From Syntrophaceae bacterium UBA2192 (GTDB taxonomy: Bacteria; Desulfobacterota; Syntrophia; Syntrophales; UBA2192): a stretch of DNA of 22,214 nucleotides. Positions within the stretch are counted from its first letter, which is position 1, and each line of letters starts with the position of its first letter. The stretch is from assembly GCA_002327315.1 (NCBI GenBank), contig DCVI01000018.1, forward strand, positions 8,973 through 31,186, read 5' to 3'. Of this stretch, positions 15,370 through 22,182 are shown one piece after another. The position numbers and the translations under genes were made by a program. Under the pieces are notes generated by a model. That model did no database searches. It was not told where the DNA came from and saw only the letters and a program-made list of their open reading frames with translations.

Positions 15370-16443
15370 TTACCGCCTGCTTCTCCCACCGGACGGCGCT
15401 TCCTGGACGGCCGGCACCGGGCGTCCCGCCTGCACCGGTGCGGAACCCTGCGTCGGAGCAGCAGCCTGCGCGGGAGCGGCATCCTCGGCCAGCATTACGT
15501 TCAATTTCTGAATCACCTCGTTCATGTTCGGACCCGTGACCGTGCCCACGTGATCGCCGTTCCGGTAGAGAAGCGTCGTGGGGATGGTCGCGATCTTGAG
15601 CTTCTTCGCCAGCTCCGGGTTCTCATCCACGTTGATGTTGACGAACTTCACTTTCCCCCGGTAGAACCCCAGCATCCGCATGGATAACCTGTTCATGGTC
15701 ATGCAGTCCGTGTTGTAGGCCGTGCAGAGGACGGCCGCCACGGGGATCTTCGACTGGGCCACCTCGGCCCCGAGGTCTCCCCCGTCGATCTCCTGGAACA
15801 GCGCCTTGTTGCCGAAGGGCTCGGTGCGCTTGAAGCTCACCTTCACCGGCTGCACCCCTCTCACCACGTCCATCGTGCAGGTCGAGCCGGGCGCGCCGTC
15901 GAGCAACTCGCTGAACTGCAGCAGCGTGAGGCCCTTTGTCGGCTTGCCGTCCACGGCGACGATCTTGTCGTTCTCCTTGAGGCCCGCCGCCGCGGACGGC
16001 GAGGTGGGGTGAACGCTCCGGAGATAGAAACCGTCGGGAAGGGCTACCGCCACCATGCCGATGGAGCCCGACTTGCGCGACCAGACACGCATCTTTTCCA
16101 GCTCCGCGATCTCCGCCTTCACCTTCGCCGCATCGGGCGCGTTCGGCGCCAGGGCGAGGTAGCGGTTGTAGGCGTCGACGGCCTGCTTGGTCCTGCCGCG
16201 CGTCATGGAGAGGGTCTTGCCGAGGAAGTAGTAGACTTCGGGCGCGTCCGGGGCGATCTTCGCAGCCGCCTCGAACTCCCCCACGGCCTTGTCTAAATCC
16301 GACGGTGTTTTCGCCTTCTCGATGGCGTCGATCCCGGCGAGCAGGTGTTTCTTCGCCGCCTCCGGGATGGCCTGCTGGGCCCCGGCCGTGGCTGCGCAGA
16401 GCAGCACGGCCGCAATTACGATCGTTATTCTTGTCCGCATCAT
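15370..16443 (-). CDS. Exported TPR-PDZ-thioredoxin fusion with an atypical active site
   Basis: A 357-residue periplasmic protein. A signal peptide covers residues 1-22 (ending TAGA). Helical TPR-like repeats lie at about 27-115 (AVGEFEAAAKIAPDAPEVYY is typical). A PDZ domain lies at about 120-206 with the hallmark SPSAAAGLKENDKIVAVDG. A thioredoxin-fold domain lies at about 228-320, with VKFVNINVDENPELAKKL and the cis-proline motif TIPTTL (Pro288). A Gln/Ala/Pro-rich tail follows. The usual W-C-G-P-C is here Y243-N-T-D-C247: the first active-site cysteine is Asn, and another cysteine sits at 240. It is therefore not a standard dithiol oxidoreductase; it may form mixed disulfides, use a Cys240-Cys247 pair, or only bind. 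Start ATGATG at 16443 has GGGA upstream. It is the last gene of a three-gene minus-strand unit. Confidence 0.85.
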   Translation of the reverse strand: MMRTRITIVIAAVLLCAATAGAQQAIPEAAKKHLLAGIDAIEKAKTPSDLDKAVGEFEAAAKIAPDAPEVYYFLGKTLSMTRGRTKQAVDAYNRYLALAPNAPDAAKVKAEIAELEKMRVWSRKSGSIGMVAVALPDGFYLRSVHPTSPSAAAGLKENDKIVAVDGKPTKGLTLLQFSELLDGAPGSTCTMDVVRGVQPVKVSFKRTEPFGNKALFQEIDGGDLGAEVAQSKIPVAAVLCTAYNTDCMTMNRLSMRMLGFYRGKVKFVNINVDENPELAKKLKIATIPTTLLYRNGDHVGTVTGPNMNEVIQKLNVMLAEDAAPAQAAAPTQGSAPVQAGRPVPAVQEAPSGGRSRR

Positions 16444-16497
16444 CTGTGTTCCCTTTCCTTCAGTCTGTATGTTTCCCCATCGGGATGATTCCTGTTC

Positions 16498-17508
16498 TCA
16501 CCGGGCCGCGCTCCCGCCGGCCGATGCGCCGGGCCGTGCCTGTTCGGCGCGCGCCTTCGCCTCGTTGGCGGCCTTCAATTCCTTTTCCGCCCTGTTGATC
16601 TCGTCCGTGGCCTTGCGGTCTTCCTCCTGGGCCTCGGCAAGGGCTTTTTTCGCCTCGGCCAGGAGGGCGTCCGTCTCCTGCTTCGCCTTCGGGTCGGCCG
16701 TGCTCCGGCTTGTCTTCTCCAGGTTCTCAACCTCGGCTTTCCTCTTATCCGCCGTTGCCCTGGCCTCTTCCCTCTTTCCGTACAGGGTCGCGATACGGGG
16801 GTCGGCCCGCAGCTGCTCCTCCATCCGGCGCACCTTGTCGTCGTCAACGATCGTCACGCCCTGCGGCATGGGGACCTCAGGGGCAGGCCCTGCATCGCAC
16901 GCCGGGACGGACTTGCCCTCCCGGGCCGCGATGGCGTAGTCGGCATACCTCTTCGCCGCTGCCTGATTCGCAGTCCGCGCCGCCAGCTTGGACCAGCAGG
17001 CGCTCAGCTCCAGCTGGCTCATGGCCCCGGAGGCGTTCAGGCGGTTTCGCAAATCCCCGGCCAGGGTGTTTTTGCCCCGGTCGAATTGCTGCTGCTGCTG
17101 CGCGGCGGCCGCCTGCTCCATGGCGGCAACCTGCGCGCGCTGTTTGGCGGCCACTTCCTCCTGCAGGCGTTGCGCCGCGAGCGCCGCCGGGTCCGGCTGC
17201 TGTACCTGCCCGCCGGATGCGGGGGCGCTCGCTTGCCCGGAAGGCGGCCGATAGGCCGGCGCGGGGGCAACGGTTGGCTTCGGGGGGTCGAACCCGCTGC
17301 AATAGGAGTTCATCGACTCGAACCCGGGACGCGATGTCCGGTAGGATTCGCATTGAGATTTTGTGGCGAAATTACCCCTGCCGCCATAGCCGAACATCTT
17401 CGCCGCCTTGCCCGAGTAGTGGATCTGCCAGCCGGCAAGGGCATCCTGCGCCGGAATCAGCGCGAGGACGAACAGGAACATCCAGAACCGTGTGAATCTC
17501 TTCTTCAT
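16498..17508 (-). CDS. Exported coiled-coil protein with an N-terminal two-cysteine domain
   Basis: A 336-residue secreted protein that I do not recognise. The signal peptide (1-25) ends in DALA. A small domain follows: aromatic strands, a Gly-rich GYGGRGNF turn, TKSQCES (Cys53) and SYCSGF (Cys70). Then come a Pro/Ala-rich linker (about 74-105), an Ala/Gln helix with a run of five Gln encoded by a CAG-rich tract near 17086-17099, a middle segment with ACWSKLAART and VPACD (two more cysteines), and a long charged coiled coil from about 230 to 325. ATG 17508 has AGAGG seven bases upstream. It sits 31 bases after the small membrane-anchored gene and 54 bases before the TPR-PDZ-thioredoxin gene on the same strand. 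Confidence 0.75.
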   Translation of the reverse strand: MKKRFTRFWMFLFVLALIPAQDALAGWQIHYSGKAAKMFGYGGRGNFATKSQCESYRTSRPGFESMNSYCSGFDPPKPTVAPAPAYRPPSGQASAPASGGQVQQPDPAALAAQRLQEEVAAKQRAQVAAMEQAAAAQQQQQFDRGKNTLAGDLRNRLNASGAMSQLELSACWSKLAARTANQAAAKRYADYAIAAREGKSVPACDAGPAPEVPMPQGVTIVDDDKVRRMEEQLRADPRIATLYGKREEARATADKRKAEVENLEKTSRSTADPKAKQETDALLAEAKKALAEAQEEDRKATDEINRAEKELKAANEAKARAEQARPGASAGGSAAR

Positions 17509-17539
17509 GTCATGCCTCTTTCATTCTAGTTTCCCAATC

Positions 17540-17887
17540 TCAATCCATAAACTGCAGCGCTGCCCCCGTCACTTTTTTGCCGTCGTGCCTTACCTCGCAG
17601 ACGTAGCGGCCGAAGACAGCGGAGCTGGTCACAAAGACGGCACCCTCCCCGGCGGGGACCACGGCAGCCCGGGCTGGGAACCGGAGCCCTTCTGCGCGGG
17701 CCTCGTCCCGGGCCTGCTCGATGGTGGCTCCCGGCGCAAGCCCCGTGCAGTACCGCTCGACGGCCTGCCGGCCCAGCACCCAGGAGATCGCCGTCCAGCC
17801 GATCCAGAGGCATGTAAGCGACGCCAAAAGTCCGACAAGAATGCGCCGGCTTTTTGGACGCCCGCTCTTCGTTTTCTTCTCCTGCAT
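17540..17887 (-). CDS. Small single-pass membrane protein, function unknown
   Basis: A 115-residue protein with a Lys/Arg-rich cytoplasmic tail (1-15), one membrane helix (about 16-38) and a periplasmic domain of about 75 residues. The soluble part has AVERYCTGLAPGATIEQARDEA, a pattern common in small envelope proteins in which a Cys-x-Gly-Leu turn precedes a helix, and ends in strands (RYVCEVRHDGKKVTG). Cysteines at 47 and 97 could form a disulfide. I chose ATG 17887, with GGACGGAG just upstream; the frame extends to 17938 but the added residues are Arg-rich and unlike an N-terminus. It is first in the minus-strand three-gene unit, facing the Cys-heptad gene across a 434-base gap. Confidence 0.65.
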   Translation of the reverse strand: MQEKKTKSGRPKSRRILVGLLASLTCLWIGWTAISWVLGRQAVERYCTGLAPGATIEQARDEARAEGLRFPARAAVVPAGEGAVFVTSSAVFGRYVCEVRHDGKKVTGAALQFMD

Positions 17888-18321
17888 GCAACTCCGTCCT
17901 TTCCGTCCGATGCGAAAACATCGGGCCCGGGGCCTCATCTGCCGCGCTCAGCCCTTCCCCGCAGGCATTGAAGATGCGGACCGCTTTTCCTTCTCTACCG
18001 GTGGCGTCAGTATTGCATCGCTTTCACCGGCTGATGAACGGGTCTTGGCTGTCGCCCCGTCGCAATCGGAAGGCCGGGAAAAGAGCATGCAAAATTTCGA
18101 CCGGAAACCCGTCGATCGCACGCTTTTTTATCGTGCCCGGCAGAGGGCGCCCGAAAAAGCCGGGAGGGACAATTTCGGGAAACAATAAGGGGCAACAGAG
18201 CGTAAAGTTTTTACGCCTGCCGACCGATGATACCCGTTAGCGGTCATGGATGGATTTGCACGAGAAGCTCTCCGAGGCAAGGGGGTTTTCGCGATATACT
18301 CAGGCAATGGAAGGAGAATTT
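17888..18321. other. Divergent intergenic region upstream of the Cys-heptad gene
   Basis: A 434-base gap between divergent genes of the exported-protein cluster. It contains the palindrome at 18200-18216 and, on plus, a -10-like TATACT at 18295-18300 that would start a transcript about 15 bases before the next ATG; its -35 region is poor. Open frames crossing the gap have no initiation signals and change into the antisense of neighbouring genes. Confidence 0.45.
18200..18216. promoter_or_regulatory. 17-base palindrome, possible operator
   Basis: GCGTAAA (18200-18206), a 3-base centre and TTTACGC (18210-18216) form a perfect inverted repeat. It lies in the divergent gap about 80 bases upstream of a TATACT box. 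It could be a dimeric-repressor site or a small hairpin; no T-run follows. Confidence 0.35.
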
Positions 18322-18690
18322 ATGTCAGCGTCGTATCGTCGTTTCGTCATCTGCGCTTTGGGGGTCTTCACCCTTATGTTTATGTTGACCCTGTCAGGCA
18401 CCGTCTTTGCCCAGAGCGGGTGCAGACAGCAGTGCGTGAGAGAGACCGTCAAGTGTGTCCAGTACGACACGCAGTGTGCCCAGTACCAGAATCGATGCGC
18501 ACGCTACGATACCAAGGGCCGTTGCCTGCAACAGCAGCAGGTCTGCGTGCAGAAGAAGCAGGTATGCACGCAGCAGCAGAAGGTCTGCACCCAGTACCAG
18601 ACGGTCTGCCCCTCGCAGGGCAACTCCGGCAGCGCTTTCCAGCAGCTCCAGAAGATCGAGCGCGGCCAGGGCAATTTCGACGGACGCTGA
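18322..18690 (+). CDS. Exported protein with cysteines at seven-residue intervals
   Basis: A 122-residue exported protein, not recognised. The start ATG 18322 has AAGGAG nearby upstream. Residues 1-30 are a signal peptide ending TVFA. The mature part contains ten cysteines, at 34, 38, 45, 52, 59, 68, 75, 82, 89 and 96: two runs of strict seven-residue spacing separated by one nine-residue step. The intervening residues are rich in Gln, Val, Lys and Tyr (QQQVCVQKKQVC is typical). If helical, the cysteines would line one face, as the core position of a coiled coil or a thiol ladder; disulfide cross-linking, metal or haem binding are all possible. No CxxCH haem motif is present. It is followed at 23 bases by the Gln-rich exported protein and lies in a block with a thioredoxin-fold protein. 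Confidence 0.8.
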   Translation: MSASYRRFVICALGVFTLMFMLTLSGTVFAQSGCRQQCVRETVKCVQYDTQCAQYQNRCARYDTKGRCLQQQQVCVQKKQVCTQQQKVCTQYQTVCPSQGNSGSAFQQLQKIERGQGNFDGR

Positions 18691-18713
18691 AAGCCGGCGC
18701 CATCCCGCATGTC

Positions 18714-19004
18714 ATGAACCGATCCCTTCTTATCCTTCTTCTCGTCATCGCCGCTTCTGCGCTCGCCCTTGCCGGCCCGGGCCAGCCGCAGCAGACCACG
18801 GCGCAGCAGAATCAGCAGATGAATCAGCAGTTGAAGATGTGGGAGGAACGAAAGCAGCAGGAAAAGGCGCGGGAGAAGATGCTCAAGGACGCCAGGACGG
18901 TCCAGGCGGCCCCTTCGAAGGGAAAGCCCGCGACGGCCGGACAGAACCCGCAGGGCGGCAGCCTGAACCGCACGGCCACCGACCTGGGCTCTTCGAAGCG
19001 ATGA
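18714..19004 (+). CDS. Small exported Gln-rich helical protein
   Basis: A 96-residue protein with a signal peptide (MNRSLLILLLVIAASALALA, cleaved near 20). A Gln-rich segment (24-40) and a charged helix (MWEERKQQEKAREKMLKDA, 42-60) follow, then a Ser/Gly/Pro tail. It has no cysteine, unlike its upstream partner. The ribosome binding site is weak, so translation may depend on the gene 23 bases upstream. The frame is open much further 5', but that extension is the shadow of the Cys-heptad gene; the signal peptide fixes the start. It ends 9 bases from the convergent MFS gene. I do not recognise the family; a chaperone or partner for the Cys-heptad protein is only a guess. Confidence 0.65.
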   Translation: MNRSLLILLLVIAASALALAGPGQPQQTTAQQNQQMNQQLKMWEERKQQEKAREKMLKDARTVQAAPSKGKPATAGQNPQGGSLNRTATDLGSSKR

Positions 19005-19013
19005 GGTCCGCGC

Positions 19014-20153
19014 TCAGGCGGACATCCGCAAGCCCCGGGTGATGACGACGGCCCCGGCGATGGCCGCAGTCAGGACGACGGTGAAGGCCCCCCAGCCAAG
19101 CTCCTGGTAGATCAGCCCCGGCAGCCAGGAGCCCAGCGCCGCCCCCGTGTAGTAGATGGAGATATAGAGGCCGTTGGCAACGGCCCGGTTTTCCGTGGCG
19201 AGCTTGTTCATTGTCCCCATGGCGGCGGCTTGCACGAAGAACATCCCCCCGCTCATCACGAACATGATGGCGAAGATGCCCGCTCCGCTGGGCACGTTGA
19301 TGAGGAGCATGGAGAGCCCGAAGAGCACGAGCCCGATCGTCATCGCCCGCCTCTCCCCGCCGCATAGCCCGATGATCCTTGTCGCCCCCAACGATGCGAC
19401 GATCCCCATGAGGAACCCCGAGTACATCATGGAGATCGCGAAGGCCGTATAGGAAGGATCGATCTCCTTGAGCCGGAAAGGGAGGAACGTGAGCAGGGCC
19501 ATGAAGGCGAAGAAGATCGTGAAGGCCACCGCATAGAGCCGCGCAATGTCGCCGTTTCGCAGGATCGGGATGACGGCCGAGAGGCGGACGGACGACATGG
19601 ACAGGCGCGAGTCGGCCTTCATCCTCGTGACGGCGACAAAGCACAGGACCAGCGCGAGTGCGATGAGGTAAAAGGTGTAGCGCCATCCCGCGTTCGTCGC
19701 GACCCAGCCCGAGAGGACGCGCCCCACGAACCCGCCCAGGATATTGGCCGCCACGTACCAGGTCATCGCCCGCTGGATGTGTTCCCGGTCCACCGTGTAG
19801 GCGAGGTACGAGGTGATGGCGGCGAGAATCGCCGGCACGCAGGCCCCCTGGAAAAGCCGGGCGGCGATGAGCAGGCCGTAGGTCTCGGCGGCCCCGAAGG
19901 CGACCTGCAGAAGAGCAAGGGCCCCGATCGTGACGAGCAGCATCCTTTTGGCGGGCTGCGATTCCAGGAGGAGGCCGTAGAACAGGGGGGCAAAGCTCAG
20001 GGGCAGCAGAACGGCCGTCATGAGCAGGGCCCCGCCTGAGGTCGTAAGGCCGAACTCCCCGGCCAGAAGCGGCAGGATGGGCTGGGGCGCATAAATCGCC
20101 GCGTAGACGGTCGTGGTGGTGATGAGGACAAAAAACGTGTCGCGCAGAAGCAT
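19014..20153 (-). CDS. Major facilitator superfamily permease (YnfM-like)
   Basis: A 379-residue inner-membrane transporter with about 12 hydrophobic helices in two halves. The first helix holds VYAAIYAPQPILPLLAGEFG, typical of the YnfM/arabinose-efflux-like MFS group, and NILGGFVGRVLSGW in the middle of the N-terminal half is characteristic of the same group. The substrate cannot be read from sequence; drug or sugar efflux annotations are common for relatives. The start ATG 20153 gives the right N-terminus but has no good ribosome binding site. The gene is transcribed away from the cyclophilin gene and ends 9 bases from the Gln-rich protein gene. Confidence 0.85.
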   Translation of the reverse strand: MLLRDTFFVLITTTTVYAAIYAPQPILPLLAGEFGLTTSGGALLMTAVLLPLSFAPLFYGLLLESQPAKRMLLVTIGALALLQVAFGAAETYGLLIAARLFQGACVPAILAAITSYLAYTVDREHIQRAMTWYVAANILGGFVGRVLSGWVATNAGWRYTFYLIALALVLCFVAVTRMKADSRLSMSSVRLSAVIPILRNGDIARLYAVAFTIFFAFMALLTFLPFRLKEIDPSYTAFAISMMYSGFLMGIVASLGATRIIGLCGGERRAMTIGLVLFGLSMLLINVPSGAGIFAIMFVMSGGMFFVQAAAMGTMNKLATENRAVANGLYISIYYTGAALGSWLPGLIYQELGWGAFTVVLTAAIAGAVVITRGLRMSA

Positions 20154-20200
20154 CGGGAGTTTATGCCCCCGATTTGCCCGGCATGCAACTTTTTTTTACG

Positions 20201-20216
20201 GCCCCCGCGCGGGGGC
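20201..20216. other. Perfect GC palindrome in the divergent MFS/cyclophilin gap
   Basis: GCCCCCGCGCGGGGGC is self-complementary over 16 bases, preceded on plus by a run of T and followed within 10 bases by the candidate cyclophilin -35 box. It may be an operator or cruciform-prone site; the T-run is on the wrong side for a plus-strand terminator. Confidence 0.4.
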
Positions 20217-20225
20217 TGACCCGAC

Positions 20226-20254
20226 TTGACTTGTTCGGCTGCCTCTGTAACAAT
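20226..20254 (+). promoter_or_regulatory. Candidate promoter of the cyclophilin gene
   Basis: TTGACT (20226-20231, five of six to consensus), a 17-base spacer, and AACAAT (20249-20254, four of six). This would give a leader of about 60 bases before the ATG at 20320. Confidence 0.45.
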
Positions 20255-20319
20255 ATGCGATGCTTATCCCGCAAGCCGGAATACCGGCCGACGCGGGAAT
20301 CGGAAAGGAGAACGGACAC

Positions 20320-20805
20320 ATGGCAGCAAAGCAGTGGCGGACCCCGCCTGCAATGCAGATCGACGCGGCAAAGAACTACCGGGTGGCGATCGAGACAACG
20401 AAGGGCACGATCGCCCTCGAGCTCTATCCCCGGCATGCCCCCAAGACAGTGAACAACTTCGTCTTCCTGGCAAAGGAAGGCTATTACGACGGTGTCGTGT
20501 TCCACCGGGTGATCGACGATTTCGTCATCCAGGGGGGAGACCCCACGGGCACGGGCCGGGGCGGCCCCGGTTACCAGTTCGAGGATGAATTCAATGGAAA
20601 TCCCCTGAAGCACGGCACGGGCTTCATCTCCATGGCCAATGCCGGGCCGGGCACCAATGGGAGCCAGTTCTTCATCACCCACTCCCCCCAGCCGCACCTG
20701 GACGGAAAGCACACCGTGTTCGGGAAGGTGGTCGAGGGGATGGACGTGGTCAACGCGATCCGGCAGGGGGACAAGATGGTAAAGTTGACCATCACCGAAG
20801 GATAA
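20320..20805 (+). CDS. ppiB: Cyclophilin-type peptidyl-prolyl cis-trans isomerase
   Basis: A 161-residue enzyme catalysing proline cis-trans isomerisation in folding proteins. The classic motifs are FHRVIDDFVIQGGDP (residues 61-75, catalytic Arg63), SMANAGPGTNGSQFFIT (104-120) and LDGKHTVFG (127-135). Histidine in the last motif replaces the tryptophan of human cyclophilin A, as in many bacterial members. There is no signal peptide, so it is cytoplasmic like E. coli PpiB. ATG 20320 has AAAGGAG nine bases upstream; an in-frame ATG at 20260 lies next to the promoter and is not needed. Confidence 0.95.
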   Translation: MAAKQWRTPPAMQIDAAKNYRVAIETTKGTIALELYPRHAPKTVNNFVFLAKEGYYDGVVFHRVIDDFVIQGGDPTGTGRGGPGYQFEDEFNGNPLKHGTGFISMANAGPGTNGSQFFITHSPQPHLDGKHTVFGKVVEGMDVVNAIRQGDKMVKLTITEG

Positions 20806-20860
20806 TGTTCTTTTTTCGGTTGTTCGAGAATAACGTGATGCAAGGCACCCCATCAATCAG

Positions 20861-20960
20861 AGGGTAAGAGGGTATGAAGGTGAGAAGGTTGGAGAAGCAG
20901 GGGGGCAAGAATACTGCCACAGACTCATCCAACGTTCTTACCCTCTCACCTTCTTACCTT
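20861..20960. repeat. Inverted arrays of degenerate octamers after the cyclophilin gene
   Basis: Four contiguous octamers on plus at 20861-20892: AGGGTAAG, AGGGTATG, AAGGTGAG, AAGGTTGG. Four more are inverted at 20929-20960, reading on minus AAGGTAAG, AAGGTGAG, AGGGTAAG, AACGTTGG. Consensus is ARGGTRAG. The 36-base spacer can itself pair GGCA with TGCC. The arms can form a long imperfect hairpin of more than 30 bp. Confidence 0.8.
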
Positions 20961-21023
20961 CTCTGAGTGGCCGGATGCCGTAAGCCAAATGCGAGTCACC
21001 CAGCAGGATACGAGGGACAGGGT

Positions 21024-21362
21024 ATGATAGAGTTTCTAAAGAGCGCCAAGTTCAAGGGCATCGTGGCAACGATTCTGATCTGCATCCTGGTCCCGCTTTA
21101 CAGCTACTTCGTTTCGGACACGGTTGTGACCCGGATCACCGATGCCCAGATGACCATGGTCGACGGGAAATTCATGATCGCAACGGAATACAAGCCCCTG
21201 GTCAATTCCGACGCCAATTACCGGTTCAAGTTCGACTCGGGGAACATCCAGAACGAGGCCATCCGGCTCAAGGGCAAGCAGGTCAAGATCTGGAAGTACG
21301 GCTGGCGGATCCCGATTTTATCCATGTACGAAAACGTGTTGAAGATCGAGGAAGTGAAGTAG
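21024..21362 (+). CDS. DUF1523-like single-pass membrane protein
   Basis: A 112-residue protein with one N-terminal membrane helix (about 12-30, ATILICILVPLYSYFV) and a periplasmic domain. The pattern YRFKFDSGNIQNEA followed by KYGWRIPILSMYENVL resembles the C-terminal signature I recall for DUF1523 proteins (FKFDSADLQAEA ... YGWRI-FSM), though this one is shorter than usual. Function is unknown. ATG 21024 has an AGGG-type site immediately upstream (GAGGGACAGGGT). It lies between the octamer inverted repeat and a strong terminator, so it is probably monocistronic. Confidence 0.75.
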   Translation: MIEFLKSAKFKGIVATILICILVPLYSYFVSDTVVTRITDAQMTMVDGKFMIATEYKPLVNSDANYRFKFDSGNIQNEAIRLKGKQVKIWKYGWRIPILSMYENVLKIEEVK

Positions 21363-21385
21363 GATTCCATTGCAACGGGAAAAGG

Positions 21386-21421
21386 AAAGCGGCAGGGCCG
21401 ATATCGGCCCTGCCGCTTTTT
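21386..21421 (+). terminator. Intrinsic terminator with a 34-base perfect palindrome
   Basis: Arms 21386-21402 and 21403-21419 are fully complementary (AAAGCGGCAGGGCC ... GGCCCTGCCGCTTT with a GATATC centre), ending in five or more T. It terminates the DUF1523-like gene. Confidence 0.95.
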
Positions 21422-21517
21422 CAATGTACTGCAGTTAGCCCGGATATTGCATCGAATACCGGAGCGATCCGCCGGGTGCGGCGCCGGTCGCAACCCCTGA
21501 AGGGAGAACCAGCGGGA

Positions 21518-21814
21518 ATGAAATGGAGAATCCGGGAGTCTTCCTCGACGGCCCTGATTGCGCTCTCGGCCCTGTTCCTTGCGCCGGGCATGCTGATCCT
21601 CTCACCGGACGGCAGACTGTTCTTTCTCGTGCTTGCGGGGCTCGTCTCGGCAGCCGTCGTGATCGCGGCTTCGTCCCGGAAGAAACGGATCGTCGCGGCC
21701 ATCGGTCTTCTTCTTGCTGTCGCCCTGGCGATCACGACCTGGCCGGAGTACCGCGCGCACTCCGATGCCTGGAAAAAGCACAACTCCCGGCCGCTGGAGC
21801 AGAAAAGCAAATAG
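21518..21814 (+). CDS. Small three-helix membrane protein, function unknown
   Basis: A 98-residue protein with three hydrophobic segments (about 11-30, 35-53 and 57-75 in the protein) separated by short loops, the second ending in SSRKKR, and a hydrophilic tail HSDAWKKHNSRPLEQ. ATG 21518 was chosen over an in-frame ATG at 21476, which adds Arg-rich residues without membrane character; AGGGAG (21501-21506) lies eleven bases upstream. I do not recognise the family. It follows the terminator at 21386 and precedes a small lipoprotein gene by 107 bases. Confidence 0.6.
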   Translation: MKWRIRESSSTALIALSALFLAPGMLILSPDGRLFFLVLAGLVSAAVVIAASSRKKRIVAAIGLLLAVALAITTWPEYRAHSDAWKKHNSRPLEQKSK

Positions 21815-21921
21815 GGAAACGGCGGCTCCCCGCTAAAGTCCGGGCCGATAAACACGATAAAAAAATGTGGGCACCCGGGCAGCGGAAAGCCGGGGCCGAC
21901 TCAACCATCAGGGGGTAATCC

Positions 21922-22104
21922 GTGACAGTCAGAAAACTTGTTGCCTGTGCGGTGCTGTTTTTCGTCATCCCCGCCCTTTCGGGCTGCTGGTATGCCGCGG
22001 CGGCGGGTGCCGGCGCCTACGGCGGCTACAAGGCGAAGGAGTCGGGGTACTCGCTTCAGAACCCGGTCACGAAAGACGGGGCAAAGAAGGACGAGACAAA
22101 ATGA
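21922..22104 (+). CDS. 60-residue lipoprotein with a Gly/Ala-rich segment
   Basis: Starts at GTG with AGGGGG about seven bases upstream. The signal peptide ends in a canonical lipobox, L-S-G-C (Cys22). The mature protein is about 39 residues: WYAAAAGAGAYGGYKAKESG resembles a short glycine-zipper segment, followed by a charged tail. Small lipoproteins of this style are common in deltaproteobacteria and their roles are mostly unknown. Confidence 0.75.
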   Translation: MTVRKLVACAVLFFVIPALSGCWYAAAAGAGAYGGYKAKESGYSLQNPVTKDGAKKDETK

Positions 22105-22138
22105 ATTACCCGCAGCAAACTACGCGGCATCTCCTGTC

Positions 22139-22182
22139 ATTCCGGATACCCGATCAGGTCGAGTACAGGCTTGATCCGGAAT
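22139..22182. repeat. Inverted-repeat element at the right edge
   Basis: Perfect 9-bp arms ATTCCGGAT (22139-22147) and ATCCGGAAT (22174-22182) flank 26 bases, inside the context GTCATTCCGG ... CCGGAATCCAG. Short dispersed intergenic palindromes of the style GTCATTCC ... GGAATCCAG are frequent in proteobacterial genomes; this looks like one copy. It lies 35 bases after the lipoprotein stop. Confidence 0.6.

Noticed and set aside
17086..17099. CAG/CTG repeat as an unstable microsatellite
   Set aside because: It is short and codes for a Gln run in a Gln-rich protein, so ordinary coding bias explains it.
21850..21905. Partial resemblance to a cyclic-di-GMP (GEMM) riboswitch, from a GCGGAAAGCCGGGGCC segment before the small lipoprotein gene
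   Set aside because: The other half of the motif (the GGCAAACC-type strand and paired loop) is missing, so similarity is too weak to call.
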